NCBI GenBank assembly: GCA_002070945.1
Contig: MWEG01000107.1
Coordinates: 19,516-83,515 of the forward strand
From: Lentisphaerae bacterium ADurb.Bin082
GTDB lineage: Bacteria; Verrucomicrobiota; Lentisphaeria; Oligosphaerales; Oligosphaeraceae
Reading direction: 5' to 3'
Length of the DNA: 64,000 nt
Position numbers and translations under genes: made by a program. A model generated the notes under the pieces. That model saw nothing but the letters and a program-made list of their open reading frames with translations. It did not search any database and had not been told where the DNA came from. Of the stretch, positions 19,006 to 27,827 are shown piece after piece (the first letter of the stretch is position 1; every line of letters starts with the position of its first letter).

Positions 19006-22000
19006 ATGACCATGACCATGTCCGAAGCAGAGTCTGCGCAGAAAACATCTTTGGTATCCGAGGGTCTGGAGGGCGTTGCCGATGTCCAGGCTGAGACATT
19101 GTTGCTGCCGTGCGTCAATCTCGCCTTGCAGCAGAATGGCCTTAGCCTGGTGCAGGGCTTGAGGCTGCGCAACAACGGCGCTGTCGACCTCGTCAGCCTG
19201 GAAGGCGTGTTCACTTCGGAACCGGGATTTACGCAGCCTTGCACCGTGCATGCGGAACGCCTTGACGCCGGGACGGAGATTGCATTCGGCAAGATTGACA
19301 TCAAGCTCGATTTCGATTTTTTGGCGGCGGTTACGGACCTAGTCAAGGGCCGGCTAGTGTTTGAATTGCGCGCTGACGGGCAGACGTTGCTGCGGCAGGA
19401 GTACGCGGTTGATGTCTTGGCGCCAGACCAGTGGCTTGGCCTGCACGTCATGCCCGAGTTGCTGGCGGCGTTCGTGACTCCGAATCTTGAGACCGTGAGT
19501 TTTCTGCAAGGGCAGGCTGCCGCCGAGCTGGAGAAGACGACTGGATCGTCCGCAATGATTGGCTACCAGCGCCATGACCGCAAGGACGCCTATGAGTTGT
19601 GCCGGGCTATCTACCGCGCCGTGCAGCAGTGGGGGGTCAACTATTCCAGATCCCTTGCGCTCTTCGGGACGCCAGGGCAGAAAGTGCGCTTTGCCGACAC
19701 GATCTATACCTATAAACTGGGTTCCTGCCTGGACTTGACCCTCCTGTTCGCGTCGGTCATGGAAAGCGCTCGCCTCAATCCGGTCATTATGCTGGAAAAG
19801 GGACATGCGTACATCGGCTGTCATCTCAAGGACTACTATTTCCCGGATGTGCCGATGGATGACTTGCAGACCGTCCGAAAACTGGTTGAACTGGATGAAT
19901 TCCTGGTTTTCGAGACGACGCTGGCCACGAGCGACGCCAGCTTTGCCGCAGCCGAAGAATCGGCGCGCAGCAATTTGCTCGGCGAAGACGAGTTCTACTG
20001 TGCAATCGACATCCTGCGCGCCCGCCATAGCGGCGTCTATGCTTTGCCGTTGCGCAAGAGCGCCGGCGGCCTGGAGTTGGCGCCGTTGGCAGGGCGCAAG
20101 ATTGGTGCGACAGAGGGCGAGGCCGAGCGGCAGCTGCGCCCTGAGGTCGGGCTGGCGCCGACATCGTCTACGACTGCGCTGCCACCGGCGGCGCGCGTGT
20201 TGCGCTGGCAACAGAAGCTGCTGGACCTCTCGCTGCGCAATCGGCTGCTGAATGTGCGTGATACGCGCCTGGTTATTCCCATTACCTGTTCGGACATCGC
20301 GTTGCTGGAAGACCAAGTCGCGGCTGACGTGCCGTTGACTCTCAACGCCCTGGAAAACTTGCTGAGCGAGAAGGACGTCCTTGAGCTGGCAGAACGCCGC
20401 AGCGAGCAGGTTGGCGGCCAGACCCGCCAGCTGCTGGCCAGCGAACTGCAGCAAAAGCGGCTGTGGAGTCCGCTGTCAGCCGCAGACCTGAAGCGACGGC
20501 TGGTCCAGCTCTACCGGCAGTACCGACTCGACCTGGAGGAGGGCGGCGTCAACACCATTTATCTGACCCTGGGAATGCTGGAATGGAAAGTCACTGAGCG
20601 CGACAGCAAGTCCTACTTTGCCCCGATTCTGCTGCTACCCGTGCAGATCATACGTAGGTCGCTGGCTGAAGGGGTCACTATTGCCCGCGTTGACGAGGAC
20701 GCTGTCATCAACGTGACGCTGCTTGAATTGCTGCGTCGTGAGCATCGGCTGGAAATCCCGGCCCTGGAGCCGCTGCCGACCGACAGCCAGGGCGTTGATG
20801 TGCCAAAGGTGATGCAGATTATGCGACACGCTGTCCGCGACCTGAAAGGCTGGGAAGTGCGGGAGGAAGTGCGCCTGGGATGTTTTTCCTTTACTAAGTT
20901 CATCATGTGGAACGACTTGAACAGTCAGCTCGAATCCTTGCGCCAGCATTCGCTGGTCAATCACCTGATTGAAGGCGGCGGTCAGTATGACGACGGGGTC
21001 GAGGTGTTCCCGGGCGCGGAAATCGGCCGCCATCTTGACTTGCAGAACCTGTTTTGCCCGCGCAACGCTGACTCCTCGCAGCTGACGGCAGTGAAGTACT
21101 CTGAATTGGGCAAGACGTTTGTCCTGCATGGGCCGCCAGGAACAGGCAAGTCGCAGACGATTACGAACATCATCGCGCATAACCTGGCGCTGGGGCGGCG
21201 CGTCCTGTTCGTCTCCGAAAAGAAGGCCGCTTTGGACGTCGTGCATCGCCGCTTGAGCGATGTTGGCCTGAAGCCATTCTGCCTGGAGCTGCATTCCAAC
21301 AAGTCTGGCAAGAAGGACGTCTTGGAGCAATTCGCTGAAGCCCTGGCAGTAGCGGACAGCGCGGTGCCGGGGGCGTGGGCGGAGACAGCAGACCGGCTCA
21401 TGACGCTGCGAGCCGAACTGAACGTTTATGTCGAAGCGCTGCATGTCACCTATCCCAATGGCTTTTCCCCGTATGACTGCTTTTCTCTGCTGCTGGGTCG
21501 GGAAACTCCGGTCGGCCAGGACTTGGTCGCCATTGACTGCTTGCGCCATGCGTCGACAGACTTGACCCGGCTGCGGGCGTACGTGGCTGACTTGGCGCAA
21601 GCATTCGCCAGCCTTGAACCAGAGCGACGACAAGCCCTGGCGCCAATCACCTTGACGGAATGGACCCCGACGGCAGAGCGTGAGCTGACGGCAAAGACGA
21701 CAGCACTGAAAAACGCCGCGGAACAGCTGCTGAACTTGTTGCGCGAACAGCAGGCGTCGCTGGGGCTGGACAGCGAGGGCGACTCGCTGGACCGGGTGGC
21801 GGCCATCGTCGAACTGGCGAAAGCGCTTCCGACCCTAGGGAACATCCCGGTCGAGTTCTTGCAGCCGGAGGTTTTGCGGCACCTTCCCTTTTTGCGGGCA
21901 GCTGCACGTGACGCCCTGGCTCAGCAGGACGCTGCTGCGCAGCTGGTCGGCTTTCGCCTAGACGTCGCAGAGGAACTGGATTATCCGTCGCTGCGGCGCC

Positions 22001-24915
22001 GGATAGAGGAGAATCAGCAGCGCTCCGCGCTAGTGCGCTGGTGGCGGAATCGCAGCCTGCGAGGCGAATTGTCGTCGTTGAAGAAGCTCGGCGCTGGGAA
22101 GCTGACTATGGCTGAGCTGACTGGGTCGCTGGATGCCTTGGAGGGCTATGCCACTCGCCAGGCCGAGCAACGCCGGAATGCATCTGTTGTCGCGTCGCTC
22201 CTGCAAGAACACTGGCGTGACGGGCAGCCGGATTGGCCGGCGGTGGACGCCAACCTCGCCGCCGCTGCAACGTTGCAGGCAAAAGTGGCGGCGTGCTGCT
22301 GCGGCAAGGTCGAAGAGCAGGAGCAGGCCATGGCTAAACTGGCGACGATTATGCCGGATGCGGCTACTGCCCTGGCTGTCGGCAGCGCTATGCACCAGGG
22401 GCTGACTGAATTGACTCAAGCCTGGTCCGACTTCCAGGCCCGGAAGCAGGAGCTCATTCAGGCATTTGGCGGCGTTGGGCTGGAGAATGCCAGCATCGCC
22501 GTTGTCCGTACGGCTGGCGAACAGATTCTGGCGGCTGTCGGCGATTTGCGGCGGTATTGCATCTGGCGGCAACAGCGCACTGATCCAGCCGCCGCCCAGA
22601 TTCCCGGGCTGCTGGCGCGCCTGGAAGCCGGCGAATTGGCGCCCGGCGAACTCGCGGAGGCCTTTGAAACTGCATACGTCCATGAAATGCTGACGCAAAT
22701 CCTGGAGCAGACGCCGGTGCTGGCCAGCTTCATCGGCGTCCATCAAGAGGAGCGGATTCGGAATTTCTGCGCTTTGGACAACCGCCTGATGGCATTGTCC
22801 AGGGAGGTCGTGTTTGCCCGCCTGGCCGCTCGTTTGCCTGGCCGCCGGACCGGGCCATGTCCGTCGGGCACGGAACTCGGCCTGTTGCAGCGGGAATGCA
22901 GCAAAAAGACGCGCCACAAGCCAGTACGGCAGCTGCTGGCGGAGATTCCGACCTTGGCGGCCAGCCTGAAGCCGTGTTTCCTGATGAGTCCGTTGTCAGT
23001 GGCGCAGTATTTGCCGCCTGAGGGCGCCTCGTTTGACTTAGTTGTCTTTGACGAGGCTTCGCAGATTCCGGTTTGGGACGCGATTGGCGCCGTAGCGCGC
23101 GGTCGGCAGCTCATCGTTGTCGGAGACCCGAAGCAGATGCCGCCGACCAGCTTTTTCCAGAAGAGCGGCGAGACCGAGGCGGAGCAGGAAGGCATGACGG
23201 AGGTGGTGGAAGACCTGGAGAGCATCTTGGACGAGTGCCTTGGCGCTGGTGTGCATTCGGCGTATCTGAACTGGCATTACCGCAGCCGGCATGAGTCGCT
23301 GATAGCATTCAGCAATCACTATTATTATGACGACCGTTTGTACACGTTTCCGGCTGCCTGCGACCGAGAACACCTCGGGGTGCGCCTGGAGTTCGTAGAA
23401 GGCGGCGTCTATGACCGGAGAGCGACCAGGACGAACCGTCTGGAAGCCGAGCGCCTGGTTGACTGCGTCTTTGCCCGCCTGGCCAATCCGGCGCTGTGCA
23501 ACAAGAGCATGGGCGTGGTGACGTTCAGCTTGGCGCAGAAAGATTTGATCGAGGACTTGGTGGAAGAACGCCGTTCTGGGCATCCGGAGTTCGAGGTCTT
23601 GTTCAGCGATTCCCGCGAAGAGCCTTTTTTCGTCAAGAACCTGGAGAATGTCCAAGGCGACGAGCGCGATGTAATTCTCTTTTCCGTGGGCTATGCGCCA
23701 GATTCCGAAGGCAAGTTTTCCATGAATTTCGGTCCATTGAACATGGCAGGCGGGGAGCGGCGTTTAAACGTAGCGATCACCCGAGCCAAGGAGCAGGTGC
23801 TGCTGTTCTCCTCTATCAAGGGCTATCAGATCGACTTGAACCGCACTGGCGCCGTCGGCGCCGCGCATCTGAAATTTTTCTTGGACTATGCAGAGAAGGG
23901 CTTGCAGATCAGCGGCACGTCTGCCCTGTCGTCGGTCAGGCCTAGCCATGACGGTTTGATCGATTCCATCGCCGGATTTTTGGAGGGCGAGGGTCATCGT
24001 GTGAAACGCCATGTCGGCAGCTCGGGATTCAAGATCGACCTGGCCGTGCTTCATCCGCAGCGCACCGATGAATACCTGCTTGGCATTGAGTGTGATGGCG
24101 TCGCGTATGCCCGGCAGTTGACAGTGCGGGATCGCGACCACCAGCGCACCTCCGTGCTCAAGGGCCTGGGCTGGCGCATGTACAGGGTATGGATCGTGGA
24201 TTGGGCTCTGGACGGCGACCGCGCCCGCCAGCATTTGCGGGAAGCCGTTGACGCCGCTATCCGTAACCTCCCGGAAGAGCCGCCGCCAGCCATCACGTCA
24301 GTGCCGCCCCCCTTGCCGTCTGCCGCTGCCAAGTCAGCGCCAGCAGAGCCGCCCCCCTTGCCGCTCGTCGCTGAACCTGAGCCAACCGCGCCGTCGTTTC
24401 CTGTTTATGAACCCTGGCAGTACCGCGAGCATGTTTTCCAGGAGACCTTCTATGACCCGCGTGGGGAAGAGCTGATCAGTCGCCAGATTAACGACATGAT
24501 TGCCCAGGAAGCACCTGTTTTCGAACGACTTATTATCGATCGGATTACTAGAGCCTGGGGATTTAAGCGGAGCGGCGACAGGATTCTGGGCATCATTAAG
24601 AAATGCCTGCCGAAAAATGCTAACGTCACTGCGTGCCGCAAAGAACGTGTCTTCTGGCGGTCGGACCAAGACCCCGACGCCTATCGCGAGTTCCGCACAC
24701 CGGCTGACGACGACAGCCGACGACCCATGAACCTGATCCCGCCGCAGGAAATTGCCAACGCCATGGAGCAAATCCTCCGCGACTTCCATTCCTGCGAAGT
24801 TGATGTACTCTATCGCGAAACCGTGCGGCTGTTCGGATTCAGCAGCGTCAGCGCTGCTATGCGCCCGAGCCTGGAGCAGGCGTTGAAAGTCTTGCAGAAA
24901 ACAGGACGAGTCTGA
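19006..24915 (+). CDS. DUF4011-superfamily 1 helicase-Vsr-like nuclease-DUF3320 protein
   Basis: This 1969-residue protein has the order known for DUF4011 helicases. The DUF4011 region starts near 395 (LRWQQKLLDLSLRNRLLN). Superfamily 1 helicase motifs follow: Walker A GPPGTGKS (709-716), motif II DEASQ (1349-1353), motif III GDPKQMPP and motif V/VI NVQGDERDVI and NVAITRAKEQ. A Vsr/MTES_1575-type nuclease follows with Asp1678 (KIDLAV) and Glu1695-x-Asp1697 (GIECDG). A proline-rich linker and a DUF3320 domain (SRQINDMIAQEAP) end it. The N-terminal 300 residues include a transglutaminase-like segment (LGSCLDLTLLFA, MLEKGHAYIGCH). The start is one of three in-frame ATGs without a clear ribosome site. 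This architecture has been reported among single-gene antiphage systems; antiphage function here is inferred. Confidence 0.85.
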   Translation: MTMTMSEAESAQKTSLVSEGLEGVADVQAETLLLPCVNLALQQNGLSLVQGLRLRNNGAVDLVSLEGVFTSEPGFTQPCTVHAERLDAGTEIAFGKIDIKLDFDFLAAVTDLVKGRLVFELRADGQTLLRQEYAVDVLAPDQWLGLHVMPELLAAFVTPNLETVSFLQGQAAAELEKTTGSSAMIGYQRHDRKDAYELCRAIYRAVQQWGVNYSRSLALFGTPGQKVRFADTIYTYKLGSCLDLTLLFASVMESARLNPVIMLEKGHAYIGCHLKDYYFPDVPMDDLQTVRKLVELDEFLVFETTLATSDASFAAAEESARSNLLGEDEFYCAIDILRARHSGVYALPLRKSAGGLELAPLAGRKIGATEGEAERQLRPEVGLAPTSSTTALPPAARVLRWQQKLLDLSLRNRLLNVRDTRLVIPITCSDIALLEDQVAADVPLTLNALENLLSEKDVLELAERRSEQVGGQTRQLLASELQQKRLWSPLSAADLKRRLVQLYRQYRLDLEEGGVNTIYLTLGMLEWKVTERDSKSYFAPILLLPVQIIRRSLAEGVTIARVDEDAVINVTLLELLRREHRLEIPALEPLPTDSQGVDVPKVMQIMRHAVRDLKGWEVREEVRLGCFSFTKFIMWNDLNSQLESLRQHSLVNHLIEGGGQYDDGVEVFPGAEIGRHLDLQNLFCPRNADSSQLTAVKYSELGKTFVLHGPPGTGKSQTITNIIAHNLALGRRVLFVSEKKAALDVVHRRLSDVGLKPFCLELHSNKSGKKDVLEQFAEALAVADSAVPGAWAETADRLMTLRAELNVYVEALHVTYPNGFSPYDCFSLLLGRETPVGQDLVAIDCLRHASTDLTRLRAYVADLAQAFASLEPERRQALAPITLTEWTPTAERELTAKTTALKNAAEQLLNLLREQQASLGLDSEGDSLDRVAAIVELAKALPTLGNIPVEFLQPEVLRHLPFLRAAARDALAQQDAAAQLVGFRLDVAEELDYPSLRRRIEENQQRSALVRWWRNRSLRGELSSLKKLGAGKLTMAELTGSLDALEGYATRQAEQRRNASVVASLLQEHWRDGQPDWPAVDANLAAAATLQAKVAACCCGKVEEQEQAMAKLATIMPDAATALAVGSAMHQGLTELTQAWSDFQARKQELIQAFGGVGLENASIAVVRTAGEQILAAVGDLRRYCIWRQQRTDPAAAQIPGLLARLEAGELAPGELAEAFETAYVHEMLTQILEQTPVLASFIGVHQEERIRNFCALDNRLMALSREVVFARLAARLPGRRTGPCPSGTELGLLQRECSKKTRHKPVRQLLAEIPTLAASLKPCFLMSPLSVAQYLPPEGASFDLVVFDEASQIPVWDAIGAVARGRQLIVVGDPKQMPPTSFFQKSGETEAEQEGMTEVVEDLESILDECLGAGVHSAYLNWHYRSRHESLIAFSNHYYYDDRLYTFPAACDREHLGVRLEFVEGGVYDRRATRTNRLEAERLVDCVFARLANPALCNKSMGVVTFSLAQKDLIEDLVEERRSGHPEFEVLFSDSREEPFFVKNLENVQGDERDVILFSVGYAPDSEGKFSMNFGPLNMAGGERRLNVAITRAKEQVLLFSSIKGYQIDLNRTGAVGAAHLKFFLDYAEKGLQISGTSALSSVRPSHDGLIDSIAGFLEGEGHRVKRHVGSSGFKIDLAVLHPQRTDEYLLGIECDGVAYARQLTVRDRDHQRTSVLKGLGWRMYRVWIVDWALDGDRARQHLREAVDAAIRNLPEEPPPAITSVPPPLPSAAAKSAPAEPPPLPLVAEPEPTAPSFPVYEPWQYREHVFQETFYDPRGEELISRQINDMIAQEAPVFERLIIDRITRAWGFKRSGDRILGIIKKCLPKNANVTACRKERVFWRSDQDPDAYREFRTPADDDSRRPMNLIPPQEIANAMEQILRDFHSCEVDVLYRETVRLFGFSSVSAAMRPSLEQALKVLQKTGRV

Positions 24916-24927
24916 GACGACGAGGGT

Positions 24928-25020
<93 letters not shown>

Positions 25021-25037
25021 AGGGGTGTTTGGTCTAC

Positions 25038-25090
25038 ATGCGGCAGCCTGAAGGCTGTACTACCTACTGCAAGCTGAAGCTGAACTACGT
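25038..25090. repeat. GTAG-hairpin REP-like pair
   Basis: Two hairpins in series, CAGCCTGAAGGCTG followed by TACTAC and CAAGCTGAAGCTGAACTAC. In reverse each starts with GTAG at the foot. Related copies lie at 37.0, 62.0 and 63.6 kb. Confidence 0.7.
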
Positions 25091-25166
25091 GCGACTGCGT
25101 ACGGCAGCCGCTGTCCACACCGTCCGCCGCGTCCACTGCGTCCACAATGTCCACAGTCGGGCGTGG

Positions 25167-27728
25167 TCACTCTGCGATATACGGCTTGAGGTTGATGAAA
25201 TTGAGGAGGCGTTTCTGGCCTGTCGTGCCTTCGGCGTCCGTGAAGGTCAGGGTCGCTTTCTCGGCTGTGGCTTTGAAGACGACACGGGTGGTGATGATTT
25301 CGCGCAAGTGCTTCCACTCGCCCCAGCCGCCGCTCCAGCCTTTCGGGTAGCGGACGTCGTAGCCCAGCTCGGGCAACACCTCGGCGTTGTCGAGGCTGAC
25401 CCGAACCATAGGATGTTGAGCGACGTTTTTCGGATTTTCGATGTCTTCGGGGTCGCTAGTGGCAAAGGCCAAGGCATAGAGCCTGCCAGGCACGAGGTTG
25501 AGCGCCGTCTGGGAGAGCGTGTTGACGCCATTGGCCTGGCGCTCAAAGTAGGCGGTGGTGTCGCCGGTCTCCCGCGGCAAGCCGCGGCGTTGCAGATGCG
25601 TGCGGCCATAGTCCTTGATGGTCAGAGGACGCAGCGATTCCGGCACTGCGGGAACAGCTGTCCAGCTGGCAAAGCCGTCCTCAAAATCGCAATTTTGCAG
25701 GTGGCCGGGGGCGTAGGTCAGCCCGTATTGCTTTGACAGCATGTCGGTGTTGCCGTCAATGCCATAGTGGCGGACCAGCTTGGCTACCCAACGGGTCAAT
25801 TCCTCGTCGCAGTGGCTGATGTTATAGCAGCCGACGCCGAAAAGACCTTTAGTAGCCGGGTCAGTCGCGAGCTTTTGGAAGAACATGTCGAAATAATATT
25901 TGATGTCGACGTGCGGGTAGACGTTGACATTCCAGACGCCGTTGGTGGTCAGGCCAGTCATTACGAACATGACGCGGTCGGCTGCGTCTGGCGCACATTG
26001 CTTGGCATAGTGCATGATGTTGCGGATGCGCTCGTCAAGGTGGCTGTTCGCTTCTTCCTCGGAGGGCTGCGTGACGACGTAGGTCTCGAATAGGATTTTG
26101 CCTTTGCCCTGGGAGACGTTGGTGCACGCTGAAAAGACGTTTTTGTGCACCTTTGGGTTGTCCAGTTCGCAGCCGCCGCAAATCCATGTATAGACGTATT
26201 TGTCAAAGTCTTGCAGTTCCCAGCAGGCGTCGGCGACGGTGAGGTTTTGGAACGGGAGGGCGGTGGAGCTCAATTCGTCGAGGGTCAGGCCTAATGTCGT
26301 CGGCATGTTGCGGTTAGTGCGGATGGCCTCGGCGAGTTTTTCCGGTTCGTCGCTGCTCTTCAGGTTGAGGCTGCCGATGACGCCGATGCCGCGCTCCTTG
26401 AGTTCGGCGTCAATCGCCTGGTTGAAGGGAGTCCTGGGAATCCAGGCGCCGGTGTTGTGGAAATTGAACGAATGCCAGAGATGGCGGCGGAAGAAGTCGA
26501 GGTCATAGCGGTAGATGCCGATGTTGGTTTTTTCGGCGACGATAAGCGGATAGACCATCAGCTGAGGGACAGTGCGGACTAAGAGACGGCTGTTGAGCGG
26601 CGGGCGTACAACCCGCAGGCGGCGTTGGCCCTGGCCCAGGAAACGCATGGTCTCGGAAGCCTCGCCAGGCCGGTGGATGACAATCGGAGAGGCGTCGTCG
26701 TCAAGGAAAATTTGCGCTTCCGGCGATGGCTTGTCAAAGCCGATGAAGACCCAGCCTTCGCGTGGGTTGACGAACTCGTGTGCGCCTTCGGTGGCGGGTA
26801 TGTTGATTAGTTCGCCGACCAGGTTGTTGAGCGGCGTGACCGCAGCGGCCGGAGCCGGTTCGATGGCGCGGATGGTGTACGTGCTAGCCGTGACCACCTT
26901 GCCGGTCTCTTTGTCGATTAGTTCGGCTTGGAGTTGGCCTTGGCCGAGTTTGAGGCCGCCCAGCACAGTCTGGCAACGGTTGCCAGCCAGCATCGGGAAC
27001 GCCGCTGCTGCCGAGAACTCGGCCTGACCAGCCATGCGAGTGGCGACGCGGATTTCATACGCGGCCAATTCCTTGGGCAGCTTCGGAGCATAGAAGAAAT
27101 CCATGACCGGGTTGGTGATGTCAACCCGGGTAAGCATCGGATAAATCGGCACCAGGCGGTGATTGCGGTGTTCCCATTGCGGAATCGGCTTTGATTCGGC
27201 CAGGCCCTTTTCGGTCAGCGGCATCAAAAAAGGTGCGCAGAAATCGACTGTGCCTTCGCTTTTGGTGGCGTAGATGGCGAAATAATAGGCGTTGTCCTTG
27301 CTTTCCGGCGCCTCAATTTCGGCCTCCATTTTGAGCCAACCATCGGTTTTTTCTGGAATCAGCTTGGTGCCGACTTCCTTGGTCCAGCCAGCGTTGTAGA
27401 TGATGATGGATTTGCGCGGAGCCTTGAAGCCGCTAGTGCGCACATAGCCGCCGATGCGGTATTTTTCGCCGGGGACAAGGGTGATGCCCGGCTGCACGAA
27501 GCGGATCAGCTTAGTCAAATCAAGGCGGACGGCGTCAGTGCCGTCAACGCCATCCTTGGGCAGCAGCGTGACTGAACCAGGGTGCTTCAGCTGGTCTGTT
27601 GTCCAGTCAATGATAAAGTCGTCGTGGTCAGTCCGGAATTCTGGATTGGTGACCAGGTTGGCAGCGGTTGCGGGCAGGGCGAGAGCAAGGGCGAGGACAA
27701 GCAAGGCGGATTTGAAAAGGTTGTGCAT
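25167..27728 (-). CDS. secreted protein with two jelly-roll modules and a barrel-like centre
   Basis: The 853-residue protein has a signal peptide (MHNLFKSALLVLALALALPATA). Residues about 24-170 look like a CBM4/9-type jelly roll (NLVTNPEFRTD, VPGEKYRIGGYVRTSG). A beta-rich linker follows. Residues about 400-680 look like a TIM barrel (HLWHSFNFHNTG, LGLTLDELSS with a possible acidic residue, DFDKYVYTWICGG). The C-terminal 170 residues form a second jelly roll (NCDFEDGFASW, VPGRLYALAFA). The AGGAGT ribosome site supports the start. I do not recognise a GH family and cannot name catalytic residues with certainty. It lies upstream of nothing on its strand; a DUF4838 gene with the same direction is 99 bp before it, so they may share a transcript. 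Confidence 0.6.
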   Translation of the reverse strand: MHNLFKSALLVLALALALPATAANLVTNPEFRTDHDDFIIDWTTDQLKHPGSVTLLPKDGVDGTDAVRLDLTKLIRFVQPGITLVPGEKYRIGGYVRTSGFKAPRKSIIIYNAGWTKEVGTKLIPEKTDGWLKMEAEIEAPESKDNAYYFAIYATKSEGTVDFCAPFLMPLTEKGLAESKPIPQWEHRNHRLVPIYPMLTRVDITNPVMDFFYAPKLPKELAAYEIRVATRMAGQAEFSAAAAFPMLAGNRCQTVLGGLKLGQGQLQAELIDKETGKVVTASTYTIRAIEPAPAAAVTPLNNLVGELINIPATEGAHEFVNPREGWVFIGFDKPSPEAQIFLDDDASPIVIHRPGEASETMRFLGQGQRRLRVVRPPLNSRLLVRTVPQLMVYPLIVAEKTNIGIYRYDLDFFRRHLWHSFNFHNTGAWIPRTPFNQAIDAELKERGIGVIGSLNLKSSDEPEKLAEAIRTNRNMPTTLGLTLDELSSTALPFQNLTVADACWELQDFDKYVYTWICGGCELDNPKVHKNVFSACTNVSQGKGKILFETYVVTQPSEEEANSHLDERIRNIMHYAKQCAPDAADRVMFVMTGLTTNGVWNVNVYPHVDIKYYFDMFFQKLATDPATKGLFGVGCYNISHCDEELTRWVAKLVRHYGIDGNTDMLSKQYGLTYAPGHLQNCDFEDGFASWTAVPAVPESLRPLTIKDYGRTHLQRRGLPRETGDTTAYFERQANGVNTLSQTALNLVPGRLYALAFATSDPEDIENPKNVAQHPMVRVSLDNAEVLPELGYDVRYPKGWSGGWGEWKHLREIITTRVVFKATAEKATLTFTDAEGTTGQKRLLNFINLKPYIAE

Positions 27729-27827
27729 GATGACTCCTGGCTGAGGGATGTGTGAGGCGGGTGGTGATTTTAGCCCGGCGCAGCGTGATTGTCTGGGGCG
27801 ATTGCGGCTGACGCCGGGCCGTTGCGC

